Assembly: GCA_963971305.1 (NCBI GenBank) | Contig: OZ020306.1 | Coordinates: 73,877,022-73,941,021 of the forward strand | Length of the DNA stretch: 64,000 nucleotides | Direction: 5' to 3' | Source: Arcuatula senhousia | Lineage: Eukaryota > Mollusca > Bivalvia > Mytilida > Mytilidae | In this document: positions 12,141-27,100 of the stretch, piece by piece | Numbering within the stretch: the stretch's first letter is position 1 | Layout: each line of letters begins with the position of its first letter | The notes under the pieces: generated by a model | The model's input: the letters and a program-made list of their open reading frames with translations, nothing else | Databases searched by the model: none | Told to the model about the DNA's origin: nothing | Program-made: the position numbers and the translations under genes

Positions 12141-15100
12141 GTAAGATAGTTAAAAATTTTGCTACAGATAATATGAGAAAATATAAAAGAAAATAAAATT
12201 CTGTTCGAAAGTACATTTCAATGGTTTCGACAATTTTACAGATTACTTATATTTCTATTGTAGCAAAGTATTAGATCGTCATACAAACAAGAATTATTTA
12301 TATAGAGAGTGACATTATAAACTTTCATGTTGTTTTAAGATGTCAAAAGTGACAAATTATAATACAAGCCAAACGTTGTTTTTGAACTTGCTTATATTTT
12401 AATTAATTAGTACACATATTTACAAAATGTACATTTGTCACAGTTATGTTTGACTTTTTGTTTATCTGGAACTATTTTAGTTTTTATTTAATTTCAAATA
12501 AGCTTTCTGCAGCAGAATTAACCATACATGTGTAGATCATAATTATGCCACTGAATTCCTTAATTCGTTTATAAAAAATCGCCAAGAATAGTGGGTTATT
12601 GTATACTTGATACTTTTATTAAGACAGAAGGCCCATGGTTTACTTATTGACTATCTCTCGACATAATTTGCGAGTTTGGTCTCAAAAACGCATCTTTGCT
12701 ACCCAAGTTCATGCACGCTATGAAAATCGTGCATATTAGTAGTTTTGCATACATGATTGATGTTCCCCCTTTTTATCCACCTTGTCTTTTATATTTATGT
12801 TTCCAGATTTTATCTTTTTCTGATATTTGAATGCCCCATTGAACTTATGTTAACAAAGGAAAAGAATCCATAAGCTTTCGAAGAAGCCAGCAGAACACAT
12901 TATCATTGTCATTTTGTATTCAAATTTTGATGAAGAAAAAAAAAATGTCTGATGTATAACCAATTATTTTGAACACACGATTGGTTTCCACAGTTTCAAA
13001 TTTTGAGTATACTCTACAGCACAATTCCGTTTGTATTGAATTAACTGTGATTTCATACAGACTTGGAACTAAGTTCAGATTTCATATTGGGTTCAATGTC
13101 ATTTACATTTTAACACCGGAAATGAGGAGCAAGTGATAATATCAATAGCACTATAAAACGATATTGTTTGACATAGTTCGCTGTGGGGTCAGGCATCCAT
13201 TATTGTCTACTTTTTCCACAGTATCATACATTAACTTTGTTTTATCCGGGCATAGTAAGGAATTAATTGTTTTAATGTTCTTGTATAATTGAAATTCCAT
13301 CACGTTTACGCATGCGATCTTTTTGAGCTGATACAAGAAAGTATTTTCAAATTGTCCTCAGACTCTCAGTTGTGATTTGTTTTACTACCAGATCCTATTT
13401 CGGCTAACATCGCAATGGAAAAAGGATGTTGGGTCTTAAATCACAATGGTTGACAATTGCGTATGACCACTACACGCTGCGTTCAACTTTTAGAATCACT
13501 GTCGTTTCCTCTGCCATACACTAACGCATGCTGTACATTATTTTTAGTTTCAGCGACTAGATGTCCCCACGGCTGGGTGGAAGGACCTATGAGACAGAAA
13601 TGTTACCTGTTTGCACAGAACCACCTGAAGAACTGGGAAGAAGCGAGGTACACCTGCCAGTCTATGAGAGCTGAACTTATATCTATAGAGGATGACACTG
13701 AAATGGTGCGTTATAAAAACTAAACCACCCGATTTGTTTCTAAGCGGGTTCACTGTTTGTCACGGTTGGTCACTTTTTTATACGACCGCAAAACAATGCG
13801 GACGTATTATGGTATGATGCTGTCGTCGTTGTCGTCGTCGTCGTTGTCTATTAACTTAAGTGTTAGCACAAAAACTTTAGTGCTAGTTATCCGATTGCTT
13901 TGAAATTCCTTACCATAGTACATAAGACATAAGACATAAATGAATGTATGGTATTGATTTTTGGGATCTCTTTTTTTTCGTTTAGAAATTAGGGACCAAA
14001 AAGAGGTTAAAAATGCTACCGTTTGATTTGTTTACACAATACATTTGGTTCTGGTTCACCAAAATGCTGTTGAACTTTACAATAATGTTTCATAAAAGGA
14101 TGAATTGGATATATTTTGAGGATTCCCCTTGATTTGTTTAGAAATAAGGGGCCCAAAAGGTTTTTGTCTCGCCTGCGAAGCAGAGCGGGACATAGGTGTT
14201 ACTTTACCGGCGGCGGCGACGGCGGCGTTAACTTTTTGGAAAAGTTTTATGAGCACCTCCATATCTCAAGAACTATAGGTCCTGGGTTGATGAAACTTGG
14301 TATGCATATGCCCCAGTAATAGCTTAGCACAGTTGCATCCCCATCTTTTGACCTTGACCTTGATTTTCCGGTTGAGTGACTTAGACAATTTTCAATACAA
14401 ATAATAGCAATGGAAAAGTTTTGCGAGCACCTCCATATCTCAAGAACTATAGGTCCTGGGTTGATGAAACTTGGTATGCATATGCCCCAGTAATAGCTTA
14501 GCACAGTTGCATCCCCATCTTTTGACCTTGACCTTGATTTTCCGGTTGAGTGACTTTGACAATTTTCAATACATATAATAGCAATGGAAAAGTTTTGCAA
14601 GCACCTCCATATCTCAAGAACTATAGGTCCTTGGTTGATGAAACTTGGTATGCATATGCCCCAGTAGTAGCTTAGCACAGTTGCATCCCCATCTTTTGAC
14701 CTTGACCTTGATTTTCTGGTTGAGTGACTTTGATTATTTTTATTGCATGTATTTGCAATGTTTAAGTTCTATAAACATCATTTGATCTCAGAAACTGAAA
14801 ATCCATGTAAATTCAAAATATAGTGAAAGTAAGAAAGAATAATTGTTTCTGATGGTGCCGGCAGGCGAGACATACTTTAGTGTTAACTCTTGTCTGAGAG
14901 TACGTCTTCTTCGATTACATGTACACTATTCTTAACCTAAAGTGTTGTTCACCCATTAAGATAAGTGTGAACATGAACATTTTCAAATGACCCCCTGAAG
15001 TAAGTGTGAACATGCATATTATGAGTTGACCCCCTGAAGTAAGTGTAGACATGAATAATTTGTGATGACCACCGGATGTTAGTGTGAACACGAACATTTT

Positions 15101-18100
15101 GTGATGACCCCCTGATGTTAGTGTGAACATAAACTTTTGTAATGACCCTCTGATGTTAGTGTGAACATGAACGTTCTGTAATGACCCCTGATGTTAGTGT
15201 GAACATGAACGTTTTGTAATGACCCCTGATGTTAGTGTGAACATGGACATTTTGTGATGGCCCCCTGGTGTTAATGTGAACATGAACATTTTGTAATGAC
15301 CCCTGATGTTAGTGTGAACATGAACATTTTGTAATGACCCCCTGAAGTTAGTGTGAACATGACCATTTTGTAATGACCGCCTTTATTAAGAGAACATTTT
15401 TAGATTGGTTAGCCTTGCTAGTATTTAGTTTCACCTTTTGTTACAGAGTTGGATAAAACAGGAACTGAGACAGATTCAGAAGACCAGCACAGGCGGCAAC
15501 AAGGAATGGTGGATGAGCCTTCAGAAACGTGAAGTAGAAATAAACGATACCCGATGGTTCTGGCAAAGTGGTGTCGAATTAGACAACACGACTGTGTAAG
15601 CATTAATTTTATATAACTAAAAATATCATCTTCCAAACTGACGAATAATACACTGTAACAAATATTTTTCTCCAAGATAAAAAATACCATATTTTATATG
15701 TAGCTTGCCTAAGACATCTTTATCAAGGCAAATTGTTATACAGCTTTAATATGATGCTACTAACCATTTTGGAAGCTTCATCTTGCACTCAGGATATGTG
15801 GCCTCTACTAGTGTTAAAAAAATATAGAGGATTTTTGTAAATATCGAAACTGCTTTAGAACAATTATTATTCATCCGATTTAGATTCTTTTTATTCATTG
15901 TCTTATTTTCTTATCTTAATAAATCCTGTTTGCTAAATGTGTCAACGCTAAGTTTATATATCTTTCACCGTTTATATTTTTCTACCCATGTTCAACAGGT
16001 CGAACAATCTACCTTTAAAGGAAAGTGTTTACATCAAACTTTTGACCAATGGTTTTAGAGAGAATATAAATAATTACGATCACCAACACGTGCTTTTTGA
16101 CAAATAATTCAACAAAAACTGACTCTCTGAACAAATTTTTATAATGAGCGGTGAAAAAAAAATAGTTGGTCTATTTGCATCAAGATCAGATGAAAAGTTA
16201 TAGTATAAAGGACACCATTTTTTCCAAAGGAGCATTGACCAGTAGGGAGATTTAAGTGTTATTTTTATTCCCCCGCGACGACATGTCGGGGCCATTAAGT
16301 TTTACTCATGTCCGTCCGTACGTCCGTCCGTACGAATTTCAGTCAAGCTTTTCTCAGAAATGATTTGAAACTTGGTAGGATTGTTTAGTATGACAAACTA
16401 TACGTCCTAAGCGATTTTGAGACCTTTCGGACATCTACTTCCTGTTAAAGGGAAAGTTCACAAAAAAATGAAAATTTGTCATATGATTTCTAATGCATTA
16501 TCTAATTATGCAATAACATTTAAACTTTTATATTCAATTCAATCAGCTGACAAAAATGGAATTTTATTTTTTATCTTGGTTTCTGTCATTTTAAATTACA
16601 GAAAACATCTGAATACCAAAAAGTCTCTTTTTGACAGTGACCCACCATTTACCTAATTATTGAATTGCCAATATATAATATTTTTGTGTGCATCTATGTT
16701 ATGGCATTTTAAATAAGTGATAGATAAATCCTTATCAAAATTAACTAAATTAAGTTATTCTTTAATTAGTAATAATGATTTTTTTGGTATAAAAATCAAT
16801 TTAAATAGGTCATTTTTAATTATCTAAGTCATGTTGTGTTGTGATAATCTTGCATATAAATCACCTTATTGTTTTAAATGCTAGAATGAAAATAAAATGA
16901 TCTAGTACATAAACTTTGTCTGAATGTTTGTATATTAGGTTTTGACACCTGTAGGTATTGATAATTAGAATTTCCTGTTTATTTCCCCTCAAGTCAGCCG
17001 TGACTAATTACATTTAAGGTTACCTAACCATTACACAGGTACCTGCTGAGAGACAATGACAATAAATTCACAATAATTAACACTTTAGCAAACCCAGTGG
17101 GGGATTAGAAAAAGAATGACATGTAATTTACATATTTATTATACAATTATTTTCAATGAAATATGATGGCTTACATTTAAATACACAACTTCTTTCTTAA
17201 TAATAAATGAAAATAATATTTTTTTGAATTATAGAATTTAAATTTTAATTAATTGATTATAAAGTTCAATCTAAAAAAAAAGATAATAGATCAATAAAAC
17301 GTTTTTGAAAAGTTTTTTATATAGAAAGTAATTTGAAAATATCTTGATGACTTTTGATTATTTAAATTGTTTTGTTGGTTATTGGACATACCACATGATC
17401 ACTTAAACGTTTGAACTTATATGATTTTTTGCTACTCAGTAGAAATTCTGATTAACTGAAGTAGTCCCCTAATGTAGAGTAGGGGACTATTTCAAATAAA
17501 TAATCTCAAATATCTTTGTTATAAGTTAAGATATGAGAGAAAAAATTTGCACACTGTTATAAAACATTGTTCTGAACAATTTAAGACAATATGTCAAAAA
17601 TCGTGAACTTACCCTTTAAGGACTAAGGCGGATGTGAAAATATGTGAACATGACTTTGAAAATTTTCGTCAAGCTTTTCTCAGGAACCGTAAATGAAAAT
17701 GATTTGAAACTTTGTAGGATTGTTCAGTTTGACAAACTATACGTCCTTTGTGATTTTGAGACCTGTGGGACATCTACTTCCTGTTTGGGACTAGACCGAT
17801 ATATAAAAATCAACTTAAAAATTTCTGTCAAAATTTTCTCAGAAACTGTACATGGGTATGATTTGAAACTTGGTAGGATGGTTCAGTATGACAAACTGTT
17901 CGTCCTAAGCGACTTCCAGGTCTGCCAGACATCTACTTCCTGTTTGGGGCATAGCGAGGGCATCCGTGTCCCATGGACACATTCCTTCTTTATTAACTTT
18001 GTTATTGTCCGTTGACCAATGAATCAAATGAAATAGAAGTCAACATTACTTTATTAGGAGAACTAACGCGTGCCAAATAAAATAAAGTTAAAAACCAAAA

Positions 18101-21100
18101 TTTTTCGGTATTGACAAAATATGATCGAGGAAGTTAAAGAAAATATGTTTATATTGAGAACTTTCGTATAAAATCTTCCAAAAAACTCTTGAAAAATCTT
18201 CTGCATAGATGATTTCCATTTTTTTTCCGTTTTATAACATTTTCGCTGTGACTAAAAATAGAACATAGCGTAAAAACACTTACAATGGATTATAACCCAG
18301 AAACTATAACTGATAGGAAAGTTTCGATGGATCTTAGATTCTGCACAATGCATGATCAAAAACTATAGAAAAGTCTACATTGGATCTAAAAGAGCCAAAT
18401 GACCCCTTATAGGGCAGATGGCTTTTTGAAGGTCAAACACAATGTTTTTCATGCCCCCCCCTGAAGAATGAAAACTTATAATTACAGATAAAAAAGTTGT
18501 TGGTTGATAAAACCTTCAGCTCGTTTTTTTAACCCTATAGAACTACACATTCCATTAGGTCAATGTTGTCAATAAAGGTAATAACAAAACTACCGAACTT
18601 GAATGATCAATCTCATAGTCCAGAGAAATGACAAAAACGAATCGGTCATACCGGAGAACTGGTGGATCGCAATGGTCCTGACTTGGTACAGGCATTTCAA
18701 ACGAAATGACACCTGACAGGTTTTATATTGCGCTGAGAACAGACCCTGATGGCCGAGCGACTATGTAAGCGATTTCAGACTCATGGTTGCAATAGCCCTG
18801 TGTCTCACTCCGTGGTATTTTACAATTAATATAATACAAAATAGAATTTCACAGAGACATTCTAGGCGTTTGTTTTTCATTTGATATAAATTTAGTTAAC
18901 TAAAGTTTTATTTCAGATATAGAACGACACGCATGTAATTTATTTGCATAAACGGAGATTACCATTTCTCCGTGGCAATTATATATACTATAGCAGACGC
19001 CCGAAGTTCAGAAAGTATTACTGGACAATTAGATTGTAAGAGAAAAAAAATGAGCCCCAAAAAACCTAATATGATAAACCATTTGAGAAAATACATGACA
19101 GTTAGGTAACACTGAGCTTAAATTTGGTTTCATAAACGTATAGATCTTCGAAATTTTAAGTTTTAAAGGGATCTCTGTAAATCTTGACTTTTTTAGCTCA
19201 CCTGACCGAAGGCCATGTGAGCTTATGCCATCACTATGCGTCCGTCGTCGTCCGTCGTCTGTCGTCCGTCGTCCGTTAACAATTTCAAAAATCTTCTTCT
19301 CTGAAACCACTAAACAAACGATCCTCATTTTAAAATGATTCGATAAAATACATGGCCGCTGTTACTAAAAATAGAACATAGGGTAAAATCACTTAAAATG
19401 GCTTATGACTCAGCAACCATAACAGATAGAAAAAACAATGATTTCCATTTTTTTTATCCGTCTTATAACATTTTCGCTGTGACTAAAAATAGAACATAGC
19501 GTAAAAACACTTAAAATGGATTATAACCCAGAAACTATAACTGATAGGAAAGTTTCGATGGATCTTAGATTCTGCACAATGCATGATCAAAAACTATAGA
19601 AAAGTCTACATTGGATCTAAAAGAGCCAAATGACCCCTTATAGGGCAGATGGCTTTTTGAAGGTCAAACACAATGTTTTTCATGCCCCCCCCCCTGAAGA
19701 ATGAAAACTTATAATTACAGATAAAAAAGTTGTTGGTTGATAAAACCTTCAGCTCGTTTTTTACACTATAGAAATACAAATTCCATTTGGTGACACCTTA
19801 CAGGTGTTATATTGCGCTAAGAACAGACCCTGATGGCTGAACGACTATGTAAGCAATTTCAGACTCATGGTTGCAATAGCCCTGTGTCTCACTCTGTGGT
19901 ATTTTACAATTAATATAATACGAAATAGAATTTCACAGAGACATTCTAGGCGTTTGTTTTTCATTCGATATAACTTAAACAAGCTACACAAGTTTTGTTT
20001 CAGATACAGCTCTTGGAATCACACACATGTCATTTTTTACACAAACGGAGATTACCATTATATACTATAGTAGATGCCCTTAGTTCAGAGAGTATTACAT
20101 GACAATTGAAAGGGAAAAAAAAATGCCCAAAAAGCCTAATATGATAAACCATTTGAAAAAATACATGACAGTTAGGTAACACTGAGCTTACATTTGGTTT
20201 GATAAACGTATAGATCTTCGAAATTTTAAGTTTTAAAGGGATCTCTGTAAATCTTCAACTCTTTTTTGTATGATATGGTTACCAAAACTTGTTTTACCGA
20301 TTAATGAATAAGTGACACGACGGAATTCACAGGACGAAAATATACACTGGCAGATTAAGGATTTATAAAAAAAAAAATTCCCACAACTTTTTTGTAGAAA
20401 GACAGTAGTGTGAAATTTGAACAAATGTGTTATAATACTCGTTATACAAACATTTTTATATATTGAAATACAGATTTCTGATTAGTTTTTGGGTTGCCAA
20501 TTCGATTTACACATTCTTGTTGTATTTTTCGTTTATGTCCGAAAAATTAACCAACGCATGGACAGTTGTTCATGCGCCGCGCTAAGAAATTGAAATATGA
20601 CGGAGATGTGAAACCCACAGAAAAGTGAGAAGGTGGTATATCTCTTCCTGATTTTGAAAAAATAAGGGTCAAAATTACTCAAAAACATCAATTTTTAATA
20701 GTTTGCCTAGCGTTGATAAGAATATTTCAAAATGTCAAATATGCATTTAAAATCCTCCACAGAATGTTTCAAAAATTCTTTGTGAGTTCACCTTGGTCTG
20801 CATATGTCCAAAACAATTTTTGACTATCCATATAGTGCCTCTAATGTATATGGTAACATATGTTGCGGTCGTATCATGCTGTATATATATTCGGTGTAGA
20901 TTTTTTTTATTCAACAGAATTATACTCTGCATGACTCTTTTTTGACTGTATCAAACCTTAGCAGGGTTTCTCTTTATGAGCGTTGTTTTGGGCGATAAGT
21001 TTTTCTTTTACAATTAACGACATCATGAACAAAAACTAGTTGTTGAATAAGTACATGTATTGGATCGTCGGGTTGATCTAAAAGAGGATGATTTTTTGTT

Positions 21101-24100
21101 ATAAAAACTGTTTAATTTATGAAAATTACGATTATGTAGTATTAAATCAAACCAAATATAGGTCTGAAAAGGAGAGGCCGAAAATGTTTTCCATAAAACC
21201 TAGCACATTCTTACTCTTTAACGCGACGTGAAGTGTGTGTTGGTACAAGCAGCCACAGCACCTGAGTTTACCCTCGTTCTGACGAAAGTTGGCACGTATT
21301 GCAATTATGATGTCTTATTTGTATGTTTTATTTTCATCGTTTATTTCAAGTTGTTGTCTTTTTGTTTTAACTGGTTTTGTCTTCGGACTTCTCACATTTG
21401 TATGTCTTTGTTTTTCTAAGAGAGGAGACAACATGTGGCAATTATGTACACACCGGGAAAAAGGGGCCACTTTTACATACATAGGGACTGCTCTATCTGG
21501 GGCTACCAAAAGTTTACCCTCTCAAGTCACGTAGTCGTTTTTAGAATATTTAAAGGTCGCTTATGGCATTTTAAATGAATTATCAAGTTCACCCTCGTTC
21601 TGACGAAAGTTTGCACGTATTGCAATTATGTTGTCTTATTTGTATGTTTTATTTTCATCGTTTATTTCAAGTTGTTGTCTTTTGTTTTAACTGGTTTTGT
21701 CTTCGGACTTTTCTAAAAGAGGAGACAACATGTGGCAATTATGTACACACCGGGAAAAATGGGCCACTTTTACATACATAGGGACTGCTCTATCTGGGGC
21801 TACCAAAGGTTTACCCTCTCAGGTCACGAAGTCGATTTTAGAATATTTACAGGTCGCTTATGGCATTTTAAATGAATTATCAAGATAGATCATTTCTTAT
21901 CCAAATGAAGGTCGAAATTCGCCTTAAAATGCCTTCAGGTCGGTGGTCGTTTTTAAGAGAGCAGGATCATTATATCTCTTCCAGCTGGTATTTAATGTTA
22001 AGTCTATATCATTACATCATTGTATGTTTATAGGAGGTGGGGCCAAGGTGAACCTAACAATTACCAGCAGAGTGAGTTTTGTGCTGAGATATGCTGCCCA
22101 CACTTCCTGAACGATATCAACTGTGCACAGAAAATCAACTACATCTGTGAATTAGATAAAGGTATGTTAGATATGCTGTCCACACTTCCTGAACGATATC
22201 AACTGTGCACAGAAAATCAACTACACCTGTGAGTTAGATAAAGGTATGTGAGATATGTTGCCAGCACTTCCTGAACACGATATCAACTGTGCACAGAAAA
22301 TCAACTACATCTGTGAATTAGATAAAGGTATGTGAGATATGTTGCCAGCACTTCCTGAACACGATATCAACTGTGCACAGAAAATCAACTACATCTGTGA
22401 ATTAGATAAAGGTATGTGAGATATGCTGCCCGCACTTCCTGAACGATATCAACTGTGCACAGAAAATCAACTACACCTGTGAGTTAGATAAAGGTATGTG
22501 AGATATGCTGCCCGCGCTTCCTGAACGATATCAACTGTGCACAGAAAATCAACTACACCTGTGAATTAGATAAAGGTATGTGAGATATGCTGCCCGCACT
22601 TCCTGAACGATATCAACTGTGCACAGAAAATCAACTACATCTGTGAATTAGATAAAGGTATGTGAGATATGCTGCCCGCACTTCCTGAACGATATCAACT
22701 GTGCACAGAAAATCAACTACACCTGTGAGTTAGATAAAGGTATGTGAGATATGCTGCCCACACTTCCTGAACGATATCAACTGTGCACAGAAAATCAACT
22801 ACACCTGTGAGTTAGATAAAGGTATGTGAGATATGCTGCCCGCGCTTCCTGAACGATATCAACTGTGCACAGAAAATCAACTACACCTGTGAGTTAGATA
22901 AATGTATGTGAGATATGCTGCCCGCGCTTCCTGAACGATATCAACTGTGCACAGAAAATCAACTACATCTGTGAGTTAGACAAAGGTAGGCGTCCTCCTT
23001 GTTTGTTTAATCTAAGGATAGTCAGCCCTGATACTAGTATTTTATATCAGTAGTATTTGTAATTTCGACTCAAATATTCGTTTCTTATCCACTTGTTCAA
23101 CTGTAAAAAGAGGAGTATATTCTCATGTGAAACACGTTTAAAATTTTGTTTAAATAACGTATTTATATGATTATAAGGACCTTTTAAGGGGATAAGCTAT
23201 TTTTGTTTACAATTAAGCAATCAGCACAATATTAAAATGCAAGTGCAAAAGTTAAGCTACCAACAAAATAAGAGTATAAACAAGCCTTTTGTACAAATCA
23301 GAGCCTTTCTCCTTTTACATTTTCACATGTTCAAGTAGCATACAATTTCTCACCACTTAGACATGAAAACACTTATAGGAGAACAAAGTATAATAATTCA
23401 TGTACAGTTGTGATAGGGTGCACTTGTATGAAAGTAAAAACGACAGCTTATACGTTCTTTTATTTGCCTGTGTAGTTTATTGAAGTGTGTATCAATTAAA
23501 GTCACTTTCAATTGAAAAGTGCATATGATGAATTTCCTCTTTTACGTAGTTCTAAACAGGGACAATAAGATGAACTTTTAACAGCAATTGTATCATCATG
23601 TCTTAGTGACCAAATAGAGTGGCCAACCAAGCATTTATACTGATGCCGGAAAAATCAATAAGAAATGATGATAATACTCTTTTTTCCAATTTTGTAATCC
23701 TTTAAAATGATTTATAATACGAGTTATCAGGTTAGCTTAATTGATAGTGAAGCTACCTGGTGGCTAATAGAAATTAGAAAATTATGAGATGTGGAATAAG
23801 TGTACGCGACACAGCCCACAATTAAGCGGCAATTTAGAAAAACCACATTGGACAACCGCTAGCAGCCTTCAACGAGGCCATTTGGCACTGCTCGCAGTTC
23901 TGCAATTGGCCCATGGTTTAAATAAAATGGATAAAATTCAAATCCAGTCCTGAAATAGTCACAGATAGACCCCCTTCTTAAACAAGGAACGGAAAACATC
24001 AAAAAGACAAGTACAAACGAAAGCTTTGTCGAAGATTCCTGGCTTAGGACAGGCACTTATAATATGTGGCGGGGTAAAAAATCGATCAAAGTCCAATTCC

Positions 24101-27100
24101 ACTAGAGAGGACCGTCATTAGCTCTTTCCAGTGATTCTGCTTAAAAGGATCATTTTCCTTTGCCGATTTCACATGCAGATGCACAAAAAACCAAGTCGAG
24201 TTCAAATATCACATACAAATATATCAAATTCGATGATGTTGTGATGCTTTTTTAATACTTTGATGGTAAAATTCAATATTTATCCTTCATCTGTTTTCAG
24301 AGACGAGTCCCCTAACATGTGACGCTGACAATCAGTGGGAATATTACAACGGAACGTGCTATAAATTTGTACAGAAATTTAAAAATTGGAAAGATGCAGT
24401 GTAAGATTTAGTTATAAATGTATATATGTATGTTATATATAAATTAATGCAGAGTAAATTTCGATGAGATTAAAAAAGCCCCAAAGAGAAAAACAATGGA
24501 CATGTATATTATATATGAATGGATGCAGAATAAATTTCAATGAGATTGAAAAAGCCCCAAAGAAAAACAAGAGACTATTTTTCTTTCAGTTGACATAAAT
24601 CATATTCTAATTAACTGACAACAAAGATCACCAATTGTTAAACAACATGAACAAGTATGGAAAGTACTGACCCCATTCTTACAATAATTTTAGAATGCAC
24701 AGGGTAAGGCGAGGATCGAAATTGCACATAGTTCCAGGCAATATTTGCCACGCCTATTGGTCTATTGAAGACTGATCAGAGGCGATCAAGCGAACTGGTT
24801 GTTGCTAGAATTGAACCACGAACACCTTTCTTTTACAGAACTGACTGTGAAGACTTAGATTCAGCCTTAGCCTCTGTGTCTGACCAGCTGTCATTTCATT
24901 CCGTTGCTACAATGGCTAGCTTCAGAGAAATGGATGCCTGGCTTGGCATGTATAGTATCAATGAGGTAAATAGTAAGGCATGTACAGTATCAATGAGGTA
25001 AAAATTGGTGTATGCCTGGCAAGGCATGGACAGTATCAATGAGGTGAAAATACACGTATGCCTGGCTTGGCATGTACAGTATCAATGAGGTTAAAATACA
25101 CGTATGCCTGGTTTGGCATGTACAGTATCAATGAGGTAAAAATACATGCATGCCTGGTTAGGCATGTACAGTATCAATGAGGTAAAAATAAATGTATGCC
25201 TGGATAGCCATGAACAGTATCAATGAGGTTAAAATAGATGTATGCCTGGATAGCCATGTACATTATCAATGAGGTTAAAATAGATGTATGCCTGGATAGC
25301 CATGAACAGTATCAATGAGGTTAAAATAGATGTATGCCTGGATAGCCATGAACAGTATCAATGAGGTTAAATAGATGTATGCCTGGCTAGGCATTAACAG
25401 TATCAATGAGGTAAAAATAAATGTATGCCTGGATAGCCATGAACAGTATCAATGAGGTTAAAATAGATGTATGCCTGGATAGCCATGAACAGTATCAATG
25501 AGGTTAAAATAGATGTATGCCTGGCTAGGCATGTACAGTATCAATGAGGTAAAAATTGATGTATGCCTGGTAAGGCATGTACAGTATCAATGAGGTTAAA
25601 TAGATGTATGCCTGGCTAGGCATTAACAGTTTTATTGAGGTAAAAATAGATGGACGCCTTGTATGGCACGTACAGTATCAATGAGATAAAAATAGATGTT
25701 TGCCTGGTTTGACATGTTAGTGTTAATGAGGTAAAATAATTGAATGCCTGGCTAGCCATGTACAGTTTTAATGAGGTAAAAATAGATGCATGCCTGGTAT
25801 GTAATTTAAAATGTCGATGAGCCAAAACAAGATGTATGCCTGGCTAGCAATATACAGTATCAATGAGGTAAAAATAGATGTATGCCTTGTTATGCATGTA
25901 CAGTATCAATGAGGTAAATATAGATGTCTGCCTGGCTAGGCATGTACAGTATCAATGAGGTAAAAATTGATGTATGCCTGGTAAGGCATGTACAGTATCA
26001 ATGAGGTTAAATAGATGTATGCCTGGCTAGGCATTAACAGTTTTATTGAGGTAAAAATAGATGGACGCCTTGTATGGCACGTACAGTATCAATGAGATAA
26101 AAATAGATGTTTGCCTGGTTTGACATGTTAGTGTTAATGAGGTAAAATAATTGAATGCCTGGCTAGCCATGTACAGTTTTAATGAGGTAAAAATAGATGC
26201 ATGCCTGGTATGTAATTTAAAATGTCGATGAGCCAAAACAAGATGTATGCCTGGCTAGCAATATACAGTATCAATGAGGTAAAAATAGATGTATGCCTTG
26301 TTATGCATGTACAGTATCAATGAGGTAAATATAGATGTCTGCCTGGCTAGGCATGTACAGTATCAATGAGGTAAAAATTGATGTATGCTTGGTTAGCCAT
26401 GTACAGCATCAATAAGGTAGTAATAGATGAATGCCTGGCTAGCAATTTACAGTATCAATGAGGTAAAAGATAGATAAAGGCCTGGCTAGGCATGTATAGT
26501 ATCAATGAGGTTAAGATTGATGGACGCCTGGCTAGCTATATACAGTATCAATGAGGTAAATAAAGATTTCTGCCTGGCTAGGCATTAACAGTATCAATTG
26601 CTTGGCTAAGCATGTACATTATCAAAGAGGGAAAATAGATGTATGCCTGGTCAGGCATGCACATTAATAATCAGGTAAAATGGACGGATTTCCGGCTAGG
26701 CATGTACAGTATAAATTAGGTAAATAAATGGATGTTTGGCTAGGCCTGTATAGTATCAATTAGGTAAAAATCGACGTACGTCTGGCTAGGCATGTACAAT
26801 ATATAGCATGGTCTAACTATTTAATGGAAATTATTGCTTATTAGTATATTTATTATCACTATGGCTCGTAAGATCCAACTTTTTTTGCAGCAACGCGACG
26901 GATGTGTTGCAACATGTAGGAAGTACTTACCATTCTGGAGCACTCGAGTTCACTCTTGTTTCAACGCGAGTTTGATTTGATGATTGCAACTTGATTGTTT
27001 TGTTTGTGTGTTCATGCTGTCCGTTTCCTCTGGTTGCTCTCTTTTGTACCGACTGATTTTGTAATTACTTGATCCATTTTCCGACATGTTATTACATGTA

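Noticed and set aside
14247..14678. 143-codon minus-strand frame with internal repeats
   Set aside because: It lies entirely in the tandem core of the GTCTCGCCTGC element and repeats with the 178-182-bp unit.
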